This document shows positions 48,296 to 60,667 of a stretch of 64,000 nt of DNA, piece after piece. The stretch spans positions 238,735 through 302,734 of the forward strand of contig NZ_JADFTZ010000003.1 in assembly GCF_015223105.1 (NCBI RefSeq), written 5' to 3'. A program made the position numbers and the translations under genes. The DNA comes from Flavobacterium proteolyticum (GTDB lineage: Bacteria > Bacteroidota > Bacteroidia > Flavobacteriales > Flavobacteriaceae). Every line of letters begins with the position of its first letter. The stretch's first letter is position 1. The notes below the pieces were generated by a model. It worked only from the letters and a program-made list of their open reading frames with translations, was not told the origin of the DNA and made no database searches.

Positions 48296-49732
48296 TTAAT
48301 GTCCGCCTGAGATTTTACTTTCAAAACTAATCCCTTGAGCTTTTAATATTCCTCTTACTTTCCAAGCATAAAAAGCCAAATAAGCAAAACAAAGTACTCC
48401 AATAATATAACTCGAATGTATGGTAGTTTCGTCAGCAACTACTCCTTGTAACCAACTTACAATACCGCCACCCATAATCATCATAATTAAAAAACTACTT
48501 CCCTGACTTGTATTCTTTCCTAATCCACTAACTGCTAAAGTAAAAATACATGGCCATAAAGTACTACAGAATAAACCTACTGAAGTAAAAGCATATACAC
48601 TAGTCATTCCAGTTGTAGCCATTCCAATTAATAAAGCAAGTATTCCTAAACCTGAGAAAATTAACAGCATTCGCGCTGGATTTCCTTTACTTGCCATATC
48701 AGCACCAATAAGCACTAAAATGATTAATGCATACACATAAAAAGGAGTTAAATCATGTTTTGCAATAGCATTAACTAATAAAAATACTCCAAATGCTAAA
48801 TACGGTGCTATAAAACGTAATATCTTCTGTAAATCCATTTTATCGGTAAAAGCTTCTACAGCTCCTGTCCATCTTCCAATCATCAAACTTGCCCAATATA
48901 ATGAAATATAAGGCGCAATATCTTTAGTTAAAAAACCCAAATCTTTTTCCATGTATGCTGGCAAATTACTTGCTGTAGATACTTCAACTCCTACATAAAC
49001 AAATATGGCAATCATTCCTAAAATCAATTGTGGATATTTTAAAGCGTGACCTCTGTCATTAGAAATAGAATCATCCGAAGCTACAACAGCTTCAGGTTTA
49101 TCTGGTAATGAAGAAAATTTTAGAAAAACAGCTACTAATAAAAATGCAGCACCTAATATCAAATACGGAATCTTAACACTTTCAATATCTAAAGTTGTAG
49201 TTTTCGAAGTAGCCGAACCAAAAATCGCAAAACTTACAATTAACGGACCAATTGTTGTTCCTAAATTATTAATACCTCCTGCTAAGGTTAAACGTTGTGA
49301 ACCTGTATTTATAGGGCCAAGAGCAATAGCTAATGGATTTGCAACGGTTTGTTGAAGTGAAAAACCCAAACCTACTGTAAATAAACCTGATAACATTAAT
49401 TCAAAAGAACCCGAATTGGCAGCTGGATAAAACAATAATGTTCCTAAAGCAGAAATGGTTAATCCTAATGCTAAGGAATTTTTATATCCTATTCGGTTGA
49501 TTAAATCACCTTTAGTAAGGTAGGAAATAATCATATAAATAATTGAGCCAACGGTATAAGCTACATAAAAGGCAACCGAAACCAATTGACTTTGCCCTTG
49601 TGTTAAATCAAAAGCTTCTTTGAAAACAGGAATTAAAATATCGTTACTTGCAGCAACAAATCCCCAAAAAAAGAAAACAGTTACTAATGGAATGAATTGT
49701 GCCCAATTCGTTTTAATTTGTTTGGTATCCAT
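48296..49732 (-). CDS. sugar:H+ symporter of the FHS (fucose/glucose-galactose) MFS family
   Basis: A 478-residue inner-membrane protein with 12 hydrophobic segments. The N-terminus FFFWGFVAASNDILIPVFKE, the SQLVSVAFYVAYTVGS segment and LAGGINNLGTTIGPLI are typical of FHS permeases (GluP/FucP). The substrate sugar is unknown. A LacI-type palindrome lies 115 bases upstream, consistent with sugar-dependent control by a regulator encoded elsewhere. Confidence 0.9.
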   Translation of the reverse strand: MDTKQIKTNWAQFIPLVTVFFFWGFVAASNDILIPVFKEAFDLTQGQSQLVSVAFYVAYTVGSIIYMIISYLTKGDLINRIGYKNSLALGLTISALGTLLFYPAANSGSFELMLSGLFTVGLGFSLQQTVANPLAIALGPINTGSQRLTLAGGINNLGTTIGPLIVSFAIFGSATSKTTTLDIESVKIPYLILGAAFLLVAVFLKFSSLPDKPEAVVASDDSISNDRGHALKYPQLILGMIAIFVYVGVEVSTASNLPAYMEKDLGFLTKDIAPYISLYWASLMIGRWTGAVEAFTDKMDLQKILRFIAPYLAFGVFLLVNAIAKHDLTPFYVYALIILVLIGADMASKGNPARMLLIFSGLGILALLIGMATTGMTSVYAFTSVGLFCSTLWPCIFTLAVSGLGKNTSQGSSFLIMMIMGGGIVSWLQGVVADETTIHSSYIIGVLCFAYLAFYAWKVRGILKAQGISFESKISGGH

Positions 49733-49847
49733 ACTTAATAGTTTATTGGTTGTTAGTATAAAAAGAAATTCATAAATAATCTTACAAATAATTCCTAAAT
49801 ATACATTTATTCATCCTTAATAAAATTGATTTTAAATAATTTTATTA

Positions 49848-49863
49848 ACGAAAACGTTTTCGT
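49848..49863. promoter_or_regulatory. LacI/GalR-type operator upstream of the sugar transporter
   Basis: ACGAAAACGTTTTCGT is a perfect 16-base palindrome with central CG, the classic LacI-family layout. No LacI gene lies in this window. Confidence 0.65.
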
Positions 49864-49898
49864 AAAAGTTTATTAATTGTTTTATTAAAAACAAAAAA

Positions 49899-49914
49899 CC
49901 CGATTTACATCGGG
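49899..49914 (-). terminator. terminator after the NAD(P)-dependent oxidoreductase gene
   Basis: CCCGAT and ATCGGG form a 6-base stem with a 4-base loop; on the minus strand a run of T follows. Confidence 0.7.
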
Positions 49915-49920
49915 CTTATT

Positions 49921-51144
49921 TTATTTTGAAGATAATTCTTCTATTTTTTCATCTACGTAATCTTGTAGGTATTTGAAGCGTTCTGTCAATTTTCCATTTT
50001 CAGTAATTTTAGCTCTTTGTAAAATTCCATCTTTGTCTCCATTAAAGAAAGCTGGAATTACGTGTTGCATGAACATTTCACCAAAACCTTCGCTCGCATC
50101 TTTAGGTAACTCACATGGTAAATTATCAACCGACATTACCATAATTGACGCTGGATGTGTATAAGGAACTTCTTTGTGCTCACTAGCCAAATATCCGAAA
50201 AATGGTTCTGCAATTGTTGACGCTTTAAGAGTACAAGCCACTGGACCATCAACATCACACGAAATATCCGCAACCACTTGAATTTTATTATCCGCAGCAC
50301 GAAGCATTTCTCGAGTTAAGATATCTGGCGAACCATTACCGTGAAAATGTCCAGCGATGAACATGTCAGCTACTTTCGTAAAACGCTCGAAATTTGATAC
50401 GTAATCTTGAGGATTTTTATAGAAATCATTATTATCTAAAACCTGCCCATCCTTGCGTTTGTTGTAATCTAACACGTCAATTTGGGTGTAAACAGGTTCT
50501 GTATATTTTTTGTTTAAGAAATCTTCAACGCTAACTTCTTTGATTTTGATTCCGTCTAAAATTTCTTTTGCTCCCATTCCTACTTTACCGTGACCAGTAA
50601 GCACAATTTTAATGTTTGGAAGTGTTTGACGCTTTAAACGTGCAATCAAATCTTCTTTACCGCTCAATGTTTCCGCTTTTGGTAAAGTAAATAAATCATA
50701 TTTAATTCCGAATCCTCTGAAACCATTATAAGCACCAACCAAACCAGCATAACGACCAAAGCCAATTAATCTGTGATTAGAAGCATTTACAATTGTTTCA
50801 TGATCGTATAATTCGATATTTTTAGCTAAAATTGCTTGTAATAATTTACGGTTATAAGGTTGTTTTTTAATCGTATGTGAAAAGAAAAAGTATTTTTTAT
50901 TTGGAATCAACGCATCAATTGGCACTTCTTTTACCCCAAAAAGTACATCACAATCTGACATATCAGTTGTGACATTAAGGCCTAAATTGCGATATTGATC
51001 ATCAGAAAAAATACGAATATCAGAACTTTCTACTTTAATTTCTGCATCAGGATGTTCTGATTGTAAGCGCACTAACTCTTCTGGAGTAAATACTACTCTT
51101 CTATCCGGTGGATTTTTTCTTTCTTTTATAATTCCAAACTTCAT
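49921..51144 (-). CDS. NAD(P)-dependent oxidoreductase, alanine dehydrogenase/saccharopine dehydrogenase-like
   Basis: A 407-residue cytoplasmic protein with an AlaDH/PNT N-terminal domain (KFGIIKERKNPPDRRVVFTP, then VKEVPIDALIPNKKYFFFSH) and a Rossmann domain (NIKIVLTGHGKVGMGAKEIL). The layout resembles lysine-forming saccharopine dehydrogenase (LYS1) more than alanine dehydrogenase, but flavobacteria make lysine by another route, so the reaction is uncertain. The ATG at 51144 is chosen over one three codons upstream because it gives the family start. The gene ends at a terminator. Confidence 0.8.
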   Translation of the reverse strand: MKFGIIKERKNPPDRRVVFTPEELVRLQSEHPDAEIKVESSDIRIFSDDQYRNLGLNVTTDMSDCDVLFGVKEVPIDALIPNKKYFFFSHTIKKQPYNRKLLQAILAKNIELYDHETIVNASNHRLIGFGRYAGLVGAYNGFRGFGIKYDLFTLPKAETLSGKEDLIARLKRQTLPNIKIVLTGHGKVGMGAKEILDGIKIKEVSVEDFLNKKYTEPVYTQIDVLDYNKRKDGQVLDNNDFYKNPQDYVSNFERFTKVADMFIAGHFHGNGSPDILTREMLRAADNKIQVVADISCDVDGPVACTLKASTIAEPFFGYLASEHKEVPYTHPASIMVMSVDNLPCELPKDASEGFGEMFMQHVIPAFFNGDKDGILQRAKITENGKLTERFKYLQDYVDEKIEELSSK

Positions 51145-51240
51145 AACAAACAATATATTTAACTGAATATTGATTTAATGTTACAAATATAACTTTAAAG
51201 AAGCGACTATGCAAAGTTTTTTTAATTGAAAAAAAGAATG

Positions 51241-51248
51241 TAATTTTG
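51241..51248 (+). promoter_or_regulatory. possible -7 element of tmRNA
   Basis: TAATTTTG fits TAnnTTTG and lies 60 bases before the mature 5' end, implying a trimmed 5' leader. Confidence 0.4.
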
Positions 51249-51308
51249 GCTCACTTTTTGAATCACTTAGTTTTCACAATGAAAACCTCAACTGAACACT
51301 CAAAAACT

Positions 51309-51703
51309 GGGGTCGACTGGTTTTGACAGCGAGTGGAATTGATTAGTAAGCACGTCGAGCGTTGTATGTTTAGCTCGTAAATCCAAATGTACGAACTTAT
51401 AAACGGCGAAAATAATTACGCTTTAGCTGCTTAATCTGAATTATAGTAAGATTTGCCTAGTTCCTACCAGGTAGGAAAGCTAGATTCTCCTCAAAAGCCT
51501 TGGTTTATGGCGGTTGGTTTAGGGGAACCGTAAAAGTAGACCTAGGAACGGTAATGCTTTAAATCCGTTCTGACACTGACAGAGCTAAGCAAAGAGTGGC
51601 GGTTTCTAGCCTTGCTCTTTGTCGAAAATCCAAGATGAAACTAAGCGTGTAGAAAGCTATTTGATTGCTTGTTTGGACCCGAGTTCGATTCTCGGCGACT
51701 CCA
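51309..51703 (+). ncRNA. ssrA: transfer-messenger RNA (ssrA)
   Basis: About 395 bases. The 5' GGGGTCG and 3' CGACTCC make the acceptor stem, with the T arm GAGTTCGATTCTC just before. The internal tag frame at 51405-51434 (GGC to TAA) encodes GENNYALAA, the tag type known from Bacteroidota. It rescues stalled ribosomes together with SmpB, which is not in this window. The discriminator A is followed by CTA, so CCA is added after transcription. Confidence 0.96.
51405..51434 (+). other. tmRNA tag reading frame, GENNYALAA
   Basis: Codons GGC GAA AAT AAT TAC GCT TTA GCT GCT then TAA. The hydrophobic ALAA end is the protease recognition part. Confidence 0.9.
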
Positions 51704-51707
51704 CTAA

Positions 51708-51740
51708 AACGTTGTCTTTTTAAGGCAGCGTTTTTTTTTT
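51708..51740 (+). terminator. terminator of tmRNA
   Basis: AACGTTGTCTT (51708-51718) pairs with AAGGCAGCGTT (51722-51732, two wobbles) and is followed by a run of T. Confidence 0.85.
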
Positions 51741-51763
51741 ACTAAATTTTGATTTAAAAAAAA

Positions 51764-51788
51764 GCCTGCAAACATAACATCTGCAGGC
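51764..51788 (-). terminator. terminator after katG
   Basis: GCCTGCA (51764-51770) and TGCAGGC (51782-51788) form a perfect 7-base stem; on the minus strand eight T follow. Confidence 0.85.
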
Positions 51789-51812
51789 AACCATATTTGG
51801 GTAAATAAGGCC

Positions 51813-54158
<2,346 letters not shown>

Positions 54159-54329
54159 TTAAGTTTTCCAAATTTCGGGCTTATTGAGCTTCGATTTTAA
54201 AACTTAAAAATGATATTTTTTATTCAAGTATAGATTTTATTGATTCTAAACACGTCAATACTATAAATAATAACTATCAAATTAAAATTATAAAAAAGTA
54301 CCAGAAATACTTACTTATTAATGCACTCT

Positions 54330-55571
54330 TCAAATCAACAACGCTAATAAAGGTTCCTTTTCATTCAAATACTGAAATTGAAATCCTTTATCTTGCATTT
54401 TAGTTTTGACAAAAACAATATCTTCTTCATTTTTCACCTCTAAACCAACTACAACTGGACCAACATCTCTATTATTTTTTTTGATGAATTGAAAATAGGT
54501 AATATCATCCGATTCAGATAATACATCACTTACAAATTCTCTCAATGCTCCAGGTCGTTGTGGAAATTGAATCATGAAGTAGTGTTTTAATCCTTCATAA
54601 AGTAAAGAGCGTTCTTTAATTTCTTCTGTTCGCTCAATATCGTTATTACTTCCACTAACAACACAGACTACCGTTTTTCCTTTGATTTCATCTTGTATAA
54701 AATCCAAAGCTGCAATAGCTAATGCTCCTGCGGGTTCCACTACCATAGCCTCTTCATTATACAATTGTAAAATCGTAGAACATACTTTTCCTTCAGGAAC
54801 TAAAACCATTCTATCTAAAGTATTTTTACAAATAGAAAAAGTCTCATTTCCTACTTGTTTAACAGCTGCTCCATCCACAAATTTATTGATACTATTTAAT
54901 GTAATTGGATAATTTTGATAAATAGCATGCTGCATAGAAGGTGCTCCTTCAGGTTCTATCCCAAATATTTTAGTATTTGGACTTAAACGTTTGAAAACAG
55001 TAGAAACCCCTGCTGCTAAACCTCCTCCACCAACTGGAAGTAAAAGATAATCTATTGAAGGAACTTTTTCTGAAAGAATTTCCAAGCCAACAGTTCCTTG
55101 ACCTGCAATCACTTCTAAATCATCAAAAGGATGAATAAATTCTAATTGGTTTTCATTTGAAAATTGTTTAGCCGCATGAAAAGCATCATCAAAAGTATCT
55201 CCAATTAAAACAATATCAACAAACGATTTCCCGAACAATTGTACTTGCTTTATCTTTTGTTTTGGAGTGGTTTTTGGCATATAAATTTTACCCTGAATTT
55301 GCAATAATTGGCAAGAGTAAGCTACACCTTGAGCGTGGTTTCCTGCGCTAGCACAAACAATCCCATTTTCCTTTTGAACCTCATTCAAATGACTAATTTT
55401 ATTGTAAGCTCCTCTGATTTTATAGGAACGAACTTGTTGTAAATCTTCACGTTTTAAATATACCGAAGCTTGATATTTTTCGGATAGATTCATATTAAAC
55501 TGAAGTGGTGTTTTTACAACCACTCCAGCTAAATTTTCTTGTGCTTTTACTATAGTTTCGTATAATGTCAT
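54330..55571 (-). CDS. ilvA: threonine dehydratase
   Basis: A 413-residue PLP enzyme converting threonine to 2-oxobutyrate, the first step to isoleucine. It has the PLP lysine segment YLKREDLQQVRSYKIRGAYN, the SAGNHAQGVAYS loop, the glycine loop LLPVGGGGLAAGVS, and a single ACT-like C-terminal domain (about residues 325-413), i.e. the short form with reduced regulatory region. The ATG at 55571 overlaps the ilvC stop (TAATG) and is preferred to an upstream in-frame ATG inside ilvC. Last gene of the ilv operon. Confidence 0.93.
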   Translation of the reverse strand: MTLYETIVKAQENLAGVVVKTPLQFNMNLSEKYQASVYLKREDLQQVRSYKIRGAYNKISHLNEVQKENGIVCASAGNHAQGVAYSCQLLQIQGKIYMPKTTPKQKIKQVQLFGKSFVDIVLIGDTFDDAFHAAKQFSNENQLEFIHPFDDLEVIAGQGTVGLEILSEKVPSIDYLLLPVGGGGLAAGVSTVFKRLSPNTKIFGIEPEGAPSMQHAIYQNYPITLNSINKFVDGAAVKQVGNETFSICKNTLDRMVLVPEGKVCSTILQLYNEEAMVVEPAGALAIAALDFIQDEIKGKTVVCVVSGSNNDIERTEEIKERSLLYEGLKHYFMIQFPQRPGALREFVSDVLSESDDITYFQFIKKNNRDVGPVVVGLEVKNEEDIVFVKTKMQDKGFQFQYLNEKEPLLALLI

Positions 55572-56617
55572 TAGTTCAATTTTGGTCTCAATTTTCTCAC
55601 CGCTGCTCCTGCTTGCCATAATTCAGACTCACGGATTTCTTTTAACTCTACATCTAATTTTTGACGGTAATCGGTTTTACTACCTTCTGAAATTACGCGA
55701 TTCGCTTCTCTTCCTGAAGCTACTTCAGCATATAAATTTTCGAAAACTGGAGTTGTAGCATCTCTAAATTTACCTTTCCAATCTAATGCACCACGTTGTG
55801 CTGTTACTGATGTATTAGCGAACATCCAATCCATTCCGTTTTCAGCTACTAGAGGCATTAAACTTTGAGTTAATTCTTCAACAGTTTCATTAAATGCTTC
55901 AGATGGTGAGTGTCCGTTTTTACGAAGTACATTGTATTGTGCTTCAAATAATCCAGCTAAAGCGCCCATTAAAATTCCTCGTTCACCAGTTAAATCAGAA
56001 TACACTTCTTTTTGAAAATCAGTTTCAAATAAATAACCCGAACCTACTCCAATTCCTAATGCAATGGCTTTTTCTTTTGCTCTTCCTGTAGCATCTTGAT
56101 AGACTGCAATACTTGAATTGATTCCTTCTCCTTTTAAAAACAAACGACGTAATGAAGTTCCTGAACCTTTTGGAGCTACAAGAATTACATCCACGTCTGC
56201 AGGAGGAACAATACCTGTTTTTTCATTAAATGTGATTCCGAAGCCATGAGAAAAATATAATGTTTTTCCTGCGGTAAGGTGTTTTTTAACTGTATTCCAA
56301 GCTTCTATTTGACCTGCATCAGATAACAAATATTGTATGATAGTAGCATTATCGCATGCTTCTTCGATATCAAATAACGTTTCGCCTTCAATCCAACCAT
56401 CAGCAATTGCTTTTTCCCAACTTTTTCCGCCTTTACGTTGTCCTACAATAACCTTAAATCCGTTGTCTCTTAAATTCAACGATTGACCTGGACCTTGAAC
56501 ACCGTAACCAATTACTGCAATTACTTCGTGTTGTAAAGTTTCTTGAGCTTTTTCTAATGGAAATTCGTCTCTTGTTATAACGGTTTCGTTAACTCCCCCA
56601 AAATTTATTGTTGCCAT
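55571..56617 (-). CDS. ilvC: ketol-acid reductoisomerase
   Basis: A 348-residue class I-size enzyme for the second common step of valine/isoleucine synthesis. The NADPH site is IAVIGYGVQGPGQSLNLRDN (GYGxQG), SHGFGITF, VAPKGSGTSLRRLF, and metal ligands lie in SDLTGERGILMGAL and FNETVEELTQSLM. Length is slightly above the usual 330. Coupled to ilvA by overlapping stop and start. Confidence 0.95.
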   Translation of the reverse strand: MATINFGGVNETVITRDEFPLEKAQETLQHEVIAVIGYGVQGPGQSLNLRDNGFKVIVGQRKGGKSWEKAIADGWIEGETLFDIEEACDNATIIQYLLSDAGQIEAWNTVKKHLTAGKTLYFSHGFGITFNEKTGIVPPADVDVILVAPKGSGTSLRRLFLKGEGINSSIAVYQDATGRAKEKAIALGIGVGSGYLFETDFQKEVYSDLTGERGILMGALAGLFEAQYNVLRKNGHSPSEAFNETVEELTQSLMPLVAENGMDWMFANTSVTAQRGALDWKGKFRDATTPVFENLYAEVASGREANRVISEGSKTDYRQKLDVELKEIRESELWQAGAAVRKLRPKLN

Positions 56618-56640
56618 AATTTTCTCTTTTTAATTTTATT

Positions 56641-57228
56641 TTACATTTGAAATACTTGATCTTTTTTATCTAAAAATTCGTTATTAATGGTTTGTAAAGC
56701 TGGATTTTTTTGCTCCATTTCTACTACTTTTTTATGAATTCCCTCGCTTGCATGGATGATGGCAATTCGAGAACTTCTAACGAATTCTATTAGACCAAAC
56801 TTGTCTAATTTTTTCAATAATTTGTTGATTTCCTCGCCTTGTCCTGTGGCTTCAAAAACAGTATAATCATTTCGAATAACAACTGCTTTTGCTCCATATT
56901 CTCTAAGCAATCGCTCTACTTTTACTTCCTTAATAATAACTTCTGTGGGAACTTTATACAATGCCATTTGTTGCCATACGATTTCATCATTTGTATTGCA
57001 ATACACTTTGAACACATCGACAATTTTTTCAATTTGTTTTACTAAATTTTTTACAACTGCTTCTGCTTCAATTACTACAATAGTGAAACGGTAAATATTA
57101 GGCACTTCACTTGGCGATGTATTAAAACTTTCTAAACTTATCTTTCGTCTCGAAAACATAATGGCGATTTTGTTTATCAAGCCCACATGATTTTCGGTAT
57201 ATATGGTTAAGGTGAATTCTTTTTTCAT
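56641..57228 (-). CDS. ilvN: acetolactate synthase regulatory subunit
   Basis: A 195-residue small subunit with an N-terminal ACT domain (FTLTIYTENHVGLINKIAIM ... ISLESFNTSPSEVPNIYRF) and a C-terminal domain (LLREYGAKAVVIRNDYTVFE). It gives valine feedback control to IlvB. Starts four bases after ilvB. The long C-terminal domain is typical of flavobacterial IlvN. Confidence 0.94.
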   Translation of the reverse strand: MKKEFTLTIYTENHVGLINKIAIMFSRRKISLESFNTSPSEVPNIYRFTIVVIEAEAVVKNLVKQIEKIVDVFKVYCNTNDEIVWQQMALYKVPTEVIIKEVKVERLLREYGAKAVVIRNDYTVFEATGQGEEINKLLKKLDKFGLIEFVRSSRIAIIHASEGIHKKVVEMEQKNPALQTINNEFLDKKDQVFQM

Positions 57229-57232
57229 CTTC

Positions 57233-58984
57233 TTACATTTTTATATCTTCTTTACACAAAACAATTTCCGAAACGCCTTTTCCTTGTGGTACCATTGGGA
57301 ATACATTGTCTTCCTTACGAACAGCCACTTCTAACAAATAAGATTCAGGATGGTATAACATTTCCTCAAGTGCCGATTTCAATTCTTCTCTAACTGCCAC
57401 TTTATTTCCTTTAATTCCGTATCCTTTGGCAACTTGAACAAAATCGGGACTTTGAATATCTGTAAACGAATAGCGTTTTTCATGAAACAATTCTTGCCAT
57501 TGACGCACCATTCCTAGAAAACTATTATTCAAAATCAGAATTTTTACATTCGGTTGGAATTGCATAATAGTTCCCAATTCTTGGATATTCATTTGCGCAC
57601 CACCATCGCCCATAACGGCAATTACGGTTCGTTCAGGAGCACCATATTTAGCCCCAATAGCAGCAGGAAGAGCAAATCCCATCGTACCTAAACCTCCACT
57701 AGTAATATTACTTCTGGTTTTATTTTGTTGGGAATAACGACACGTTATCATTTGGTGTTGCCCCACATCGGTTACCATTACCGCTTCACCATTGGTTAAC
57801 TCATTGATTAATTGAATTACTTCACCCATGGTTAATTCACCTTCTTTTGGAAATAACTCAGGCGCAATAAGTTTTTCTGTTTCAACCGCTATGGCTTGAT
57901 GAAATTTAGAAATCCATTCTTGATGCGATTTTTGTTGTACTCTTTCGGTTAATAAAGGCAAGGTTTCTTTACAATTTCCCCATACTGGTACTGTTACTTT
58001 AACATTTTTATCAATTTCAGCTGGGTCGATATCCAAATGAATGATTTGGGCTTGTTTCGCATATTTATCCAAACGACCTGTAACTCGGTCATCGAAACGC
58101 ATTCCGATTGCAATTAACACATCACATTCATTGGTAAATAAATTTGGAGCATAATTTCCATGCATACCTAACATACCAACTGCTAATGGGTGATTCGTAG
58201 GAATAGCGCTCATTCCCATAATTGTCCAAGCGGAAGGAATTCCTGCTTTCTCTATGAATTCTAAAAATTCTTGTTCGGCATTACCTAAAATCACACCTTG
58301 ACCAAAAATTACAAATGGCTTTTTAGCTTGATTGATAAGTTCGGCTGCTTGTTCAATATAAGAAATTCGGATATCCGGTTGTGGTTTATAACTTCTAATG
58401 AACTCACATTTTTCATATCCTTTATAATCGAATAATTGCAATTGGGCATTTTTAGTGATGTCGATTAAAACAGGTCCAGGTCTTCCACTTTTAGCAATGT
58501 AAAATGCTTTGGCTAAAACAGCAGGAATTTCGGAAGCATCGGTTACTTGATAATTCCATTTGGTTACTGGAGAAGTTATATTCACGATGTCCGTTTCTTG
58601 GAAAGCATCGGTTCCTAATAAATGAGCGAAAACTTGTCCTGTGATACAAACCAATGGTGTTGAATCGATCATTGCATCCGCTAAACCCGTGACTAAATTT
58701 GTTGCACCTGGTCCGCTTGTGGCAAAAACAACACCTGTTTCTCCACTTACCCTTGCTAAACCTTGAGCAGCATGAATAGCACCTTGTTCATGACGAACTA
58801 AAATGTGATTGATATCTTTCTTGTAGTCAAATAATGCATCATAAATAGGCATGATGGCTCCGCCAGGATAACCAAAAATAGTTTTAACATTTTCGGCTAA
58901 TAAAGCTTTTATAACAGCAACACTTCCTGAAACTTGTTGTAAAGTCTCTTTATTTTCTATCTGATTTAATTCTAATGTTTTCAT
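57233..58984 (-). CDS. ilvB: acetolactate synthase catalytic subunit
   Basis: A 583-residue thiamine-diphosphate enzyme condensing pyruvate with pyruvate or 2-oxobutyrate. Seen are TIFGYPGGAIMPIYDALF, the catalytic glutamate in LVRHEQGAIHAAQG, the FAD-binding central domain, and the ThDP motif GDGGAQMNIQELGTIMQF with downstream NNSFLGMVRQWQ. Lies between ilvD and ilvN with 3-4 base spacings. Confidence 0.96.
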   Translation of the reverse strand: MKTLELNQIENKETLQQVSGSVAVIKALLAENVKTIFGYPGGAIMPIYDALFDYKKDINHILVRHEQGAIHAAQGLARVSGETGVVFATSGPGATNLVTGLADAMIDSTPLVCITGQVFAHLLGTDAFQETDIVNITSPVTKWNYQVTDASEIPAVLAKAFYIAKSGRPGPVLIDITKNAQLQLFDYKGYEKCEFIRSYKPQPDIRISYIEQAAELINQAKKPFVIFGQGVILGNAEQEFLEFIEKAGIPSAWTIMGMSAIPTNHPLAVGMLGMHGNYAPNLFTNECDVLIAIGMRFDDRVTGRLDKYAKQAQIIHLDIDPAEIDKNVKVTVPVWGNCKETLPLLTERVQQKSHQEWISKFHQAIAVETEKLIAPELFPKEGELTMGEVIQLINELTNGEAVMVTDVGQHQMITCRYSQQNKTRSNITSGGLGTMGFALPAAIGAKYGAPERTVIAVMGDGGAQMNIQELGTIMQFQPNVKILILNNSFLGMVRQWQELFHEKRYSFTDIQSPDFVQVAKGYGIKGNKVAVREELKSALEEMLYHPESYLLEVAVRKEDNVFPMVPQGKGVSEIVLCKEDIKM

Positions 58985-58987
58985 TTT

Positions 58988-60667
58988 TTAATATTCATCA
59001 GTTATGCAACCATTGGATGCATCAGTTACAAGTTTAGCATACTTAAGCAATACGCCATTTGTAACTTTTAATTTGGGTTGTACCCATTTACTTTTTCTAA
59101 CTGCTAATTCATAATCACTAACATGCAAGTGAATGATATTGTCAACAGCATTTATTTCAATTATATCCTCATCTTCAACTAAGCCGATAGTTCCACCGTC
59201 ATAGGCTTCTGGCGAAATATGTCCCACTACAAAACCGTGAGTTCCACCACTAAAACGTCCATCCGTAATTAATGCTACGCTTTTTCCTAATCCAGCACCG
59301 ATTAAAGCGGATGTTGGTTTTAGCATTTCTGGCATTCCAGGTCCCCCCTTTGGACCTACATATCGTATTACTACGACATCACCGGCTTTGATTTTTTTAT
59401 CTTCAATACCTTTAATTAATTCTTTTTCGCCATCAAAAACTCGAGCTGGACCTTTGAAAAACTCCCCTTCTTTTCCGGTAATTTTTGCAACTGAACCTTT
59501 AGGAGCCAGATTTCCATACAAAATTTGAATATGACCAGTTGGTTTGATTGGACTTTCAATTGGTTTAATAATATTCTGACTTTCAAAATCGATATCAGGA
59601 ACACCTTGCAAATTTTCTCGTAATGTTTTAGAAGTAACCGTCAAACAATCACCATGTAACATTCCTTTACTTAGTAGATATTTCAAAACCATTGGTACGC
59701 CACCTTTTTCGTGAAGGTTTTGCATTAAATAATTTCCACCTGGTTTAAAATCAGCAATCAAAGGTGTTTTGTTACTTATCCGTTGAAAATCATCTTGGGT
59801 AATAGTTACTCCAACACTTCTTGCCATAGCAATCATGTGTAAAACTGCGTTAGTGCTTCCGCCTAAAGCAATTAATACGGTTAGCGCATTTTCAAAAGCT
59901 TCAAAAGTCATGATGTCTTTTGGACAAATATTTTTCTCCAAAAGTTGCTTCATGTAAAACGAAACCGATTCACATTCTGCAATCTTCTCATTACTTATAG
60001 CAGGATTAGAACTTGAATATGGCAGACTCATTCCTAAAGCTTCGATTGCAATAGCCATGGTATTTGCTGTGTACATTCCGCCACAAGCTCCTGCTCCTGG
60101 ACAAGCGTTTTTAATTATATTTTTATATTCGTCTTCCGAAATTTTACCAGCAATTTTCTCCCCAAGTGCCTCAAAAGCAGAAACAATATTCAAATCTTTA
60201 CCTTGATATTTTCCTGGAGCAATAGTGCCACCATACACCATAATTGAGGGGCGATTCAATCTTCCCATTGCCATAATACTTCCTGGCATATTTTTATCGC
60301 AACCCGGAATTGCCACAACACCATCATAATAATGTCCGGAAACTACACTTTCGATACTATCTGCAATAATTTCTCTACTAACTAAAGAATAACGCATTCC
60401 ATCCGTTCCATTGGTAATACCATCACTAATTCCAATCGTATTGAAAATTAAGCCTACCATCTCATTTTTATTGACTTCTTTTTTTATCAAAGAAGCTAAA
60501 TGATTCAAGTGCATGTTACAGGTATTTCCATCATACCCCATAGAGGCAATTCCGATTAAAGGTTGATTTAACTCTTTTTCTGTTAAACCTATTCCATACA
60601 ACATTGCTTGTGCTGCGGGTTGGGTTGGATCTTGTGTGATTGTTTTGCTGTGTTTATTTAGTTCCAT
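58988..60667 (-). CDS. ilvD: dihydroxy-acid dehydratase
   Basis: A 559-residue Fe-S dehydratase for the third step of branched-chain amino acid synthesis. Cluster cysteines are in [27 protein letters not shown] and [16 protein letters not shown]; the C-terminal signature is [20 protein letters not shown]. Its start overlaps the ilvE stop by one base (TAATG). Confidence 0.96.
   Translation of the reverse strand: MELNKHSKTITQDPTQPAAQAMLYGIGLTEKELNQPLIGIASMGYDGNTCNMHLNHLASLIKKEVNKNEMVGLIFNTIGISDGITNGTDGMRYSLVSREIIADSIESVVSGHYYDGVVAIPGCDKNMPGSIMAMGRLNRPSIMVYGGTIAPGKYQGKDLNIVSAFEALGEKIAGKISEDEYKNIIKNACPGAGACGGMYTANTMAIAIEALGMSLPYSSSNPAISNEKIAECESVSFYMKQLLEKNICPKDIMTFEAFENALTVLIALGGSTNAVLHMIAMARSVGVTITQDDFQRISNKTPLIADFKPGGNYLMQNLHEKGGVPMVLKYLLSKGMLHGDCLTVTSKTLRENLQGVPDIDFESQNIIKPIESPIKPTGHIQILYGNLAPKGSVAKITGKEGEFFKGPARVFDGEKELIKGIEDKKIKAGDVVVIRYVGPKGGPGMPEMLKPTSALIGAGLGKSVALITDGRFSGGTHGFVVGHISPEAYDGGTIGLVEDEDIIEINAVDNIIHLHVSDYELAVRKSKWVQPKLKVTNGVLLKYAKLVTDASNGCITDEY

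Noticed and set aside
54261..54283. Definite OxyR site upstream of katG
   Set aside because: Only a partial resemblance to the dps-oxyR region without a clear inverted repeat; kept as a remark, not a feature.
55572..55619. Upstream start for ilvA inside ilvC
   Set aside because: The ATG overlapping the ilvC stop gives the normal MTLYETIVKAQ start and a typical coupled junction.
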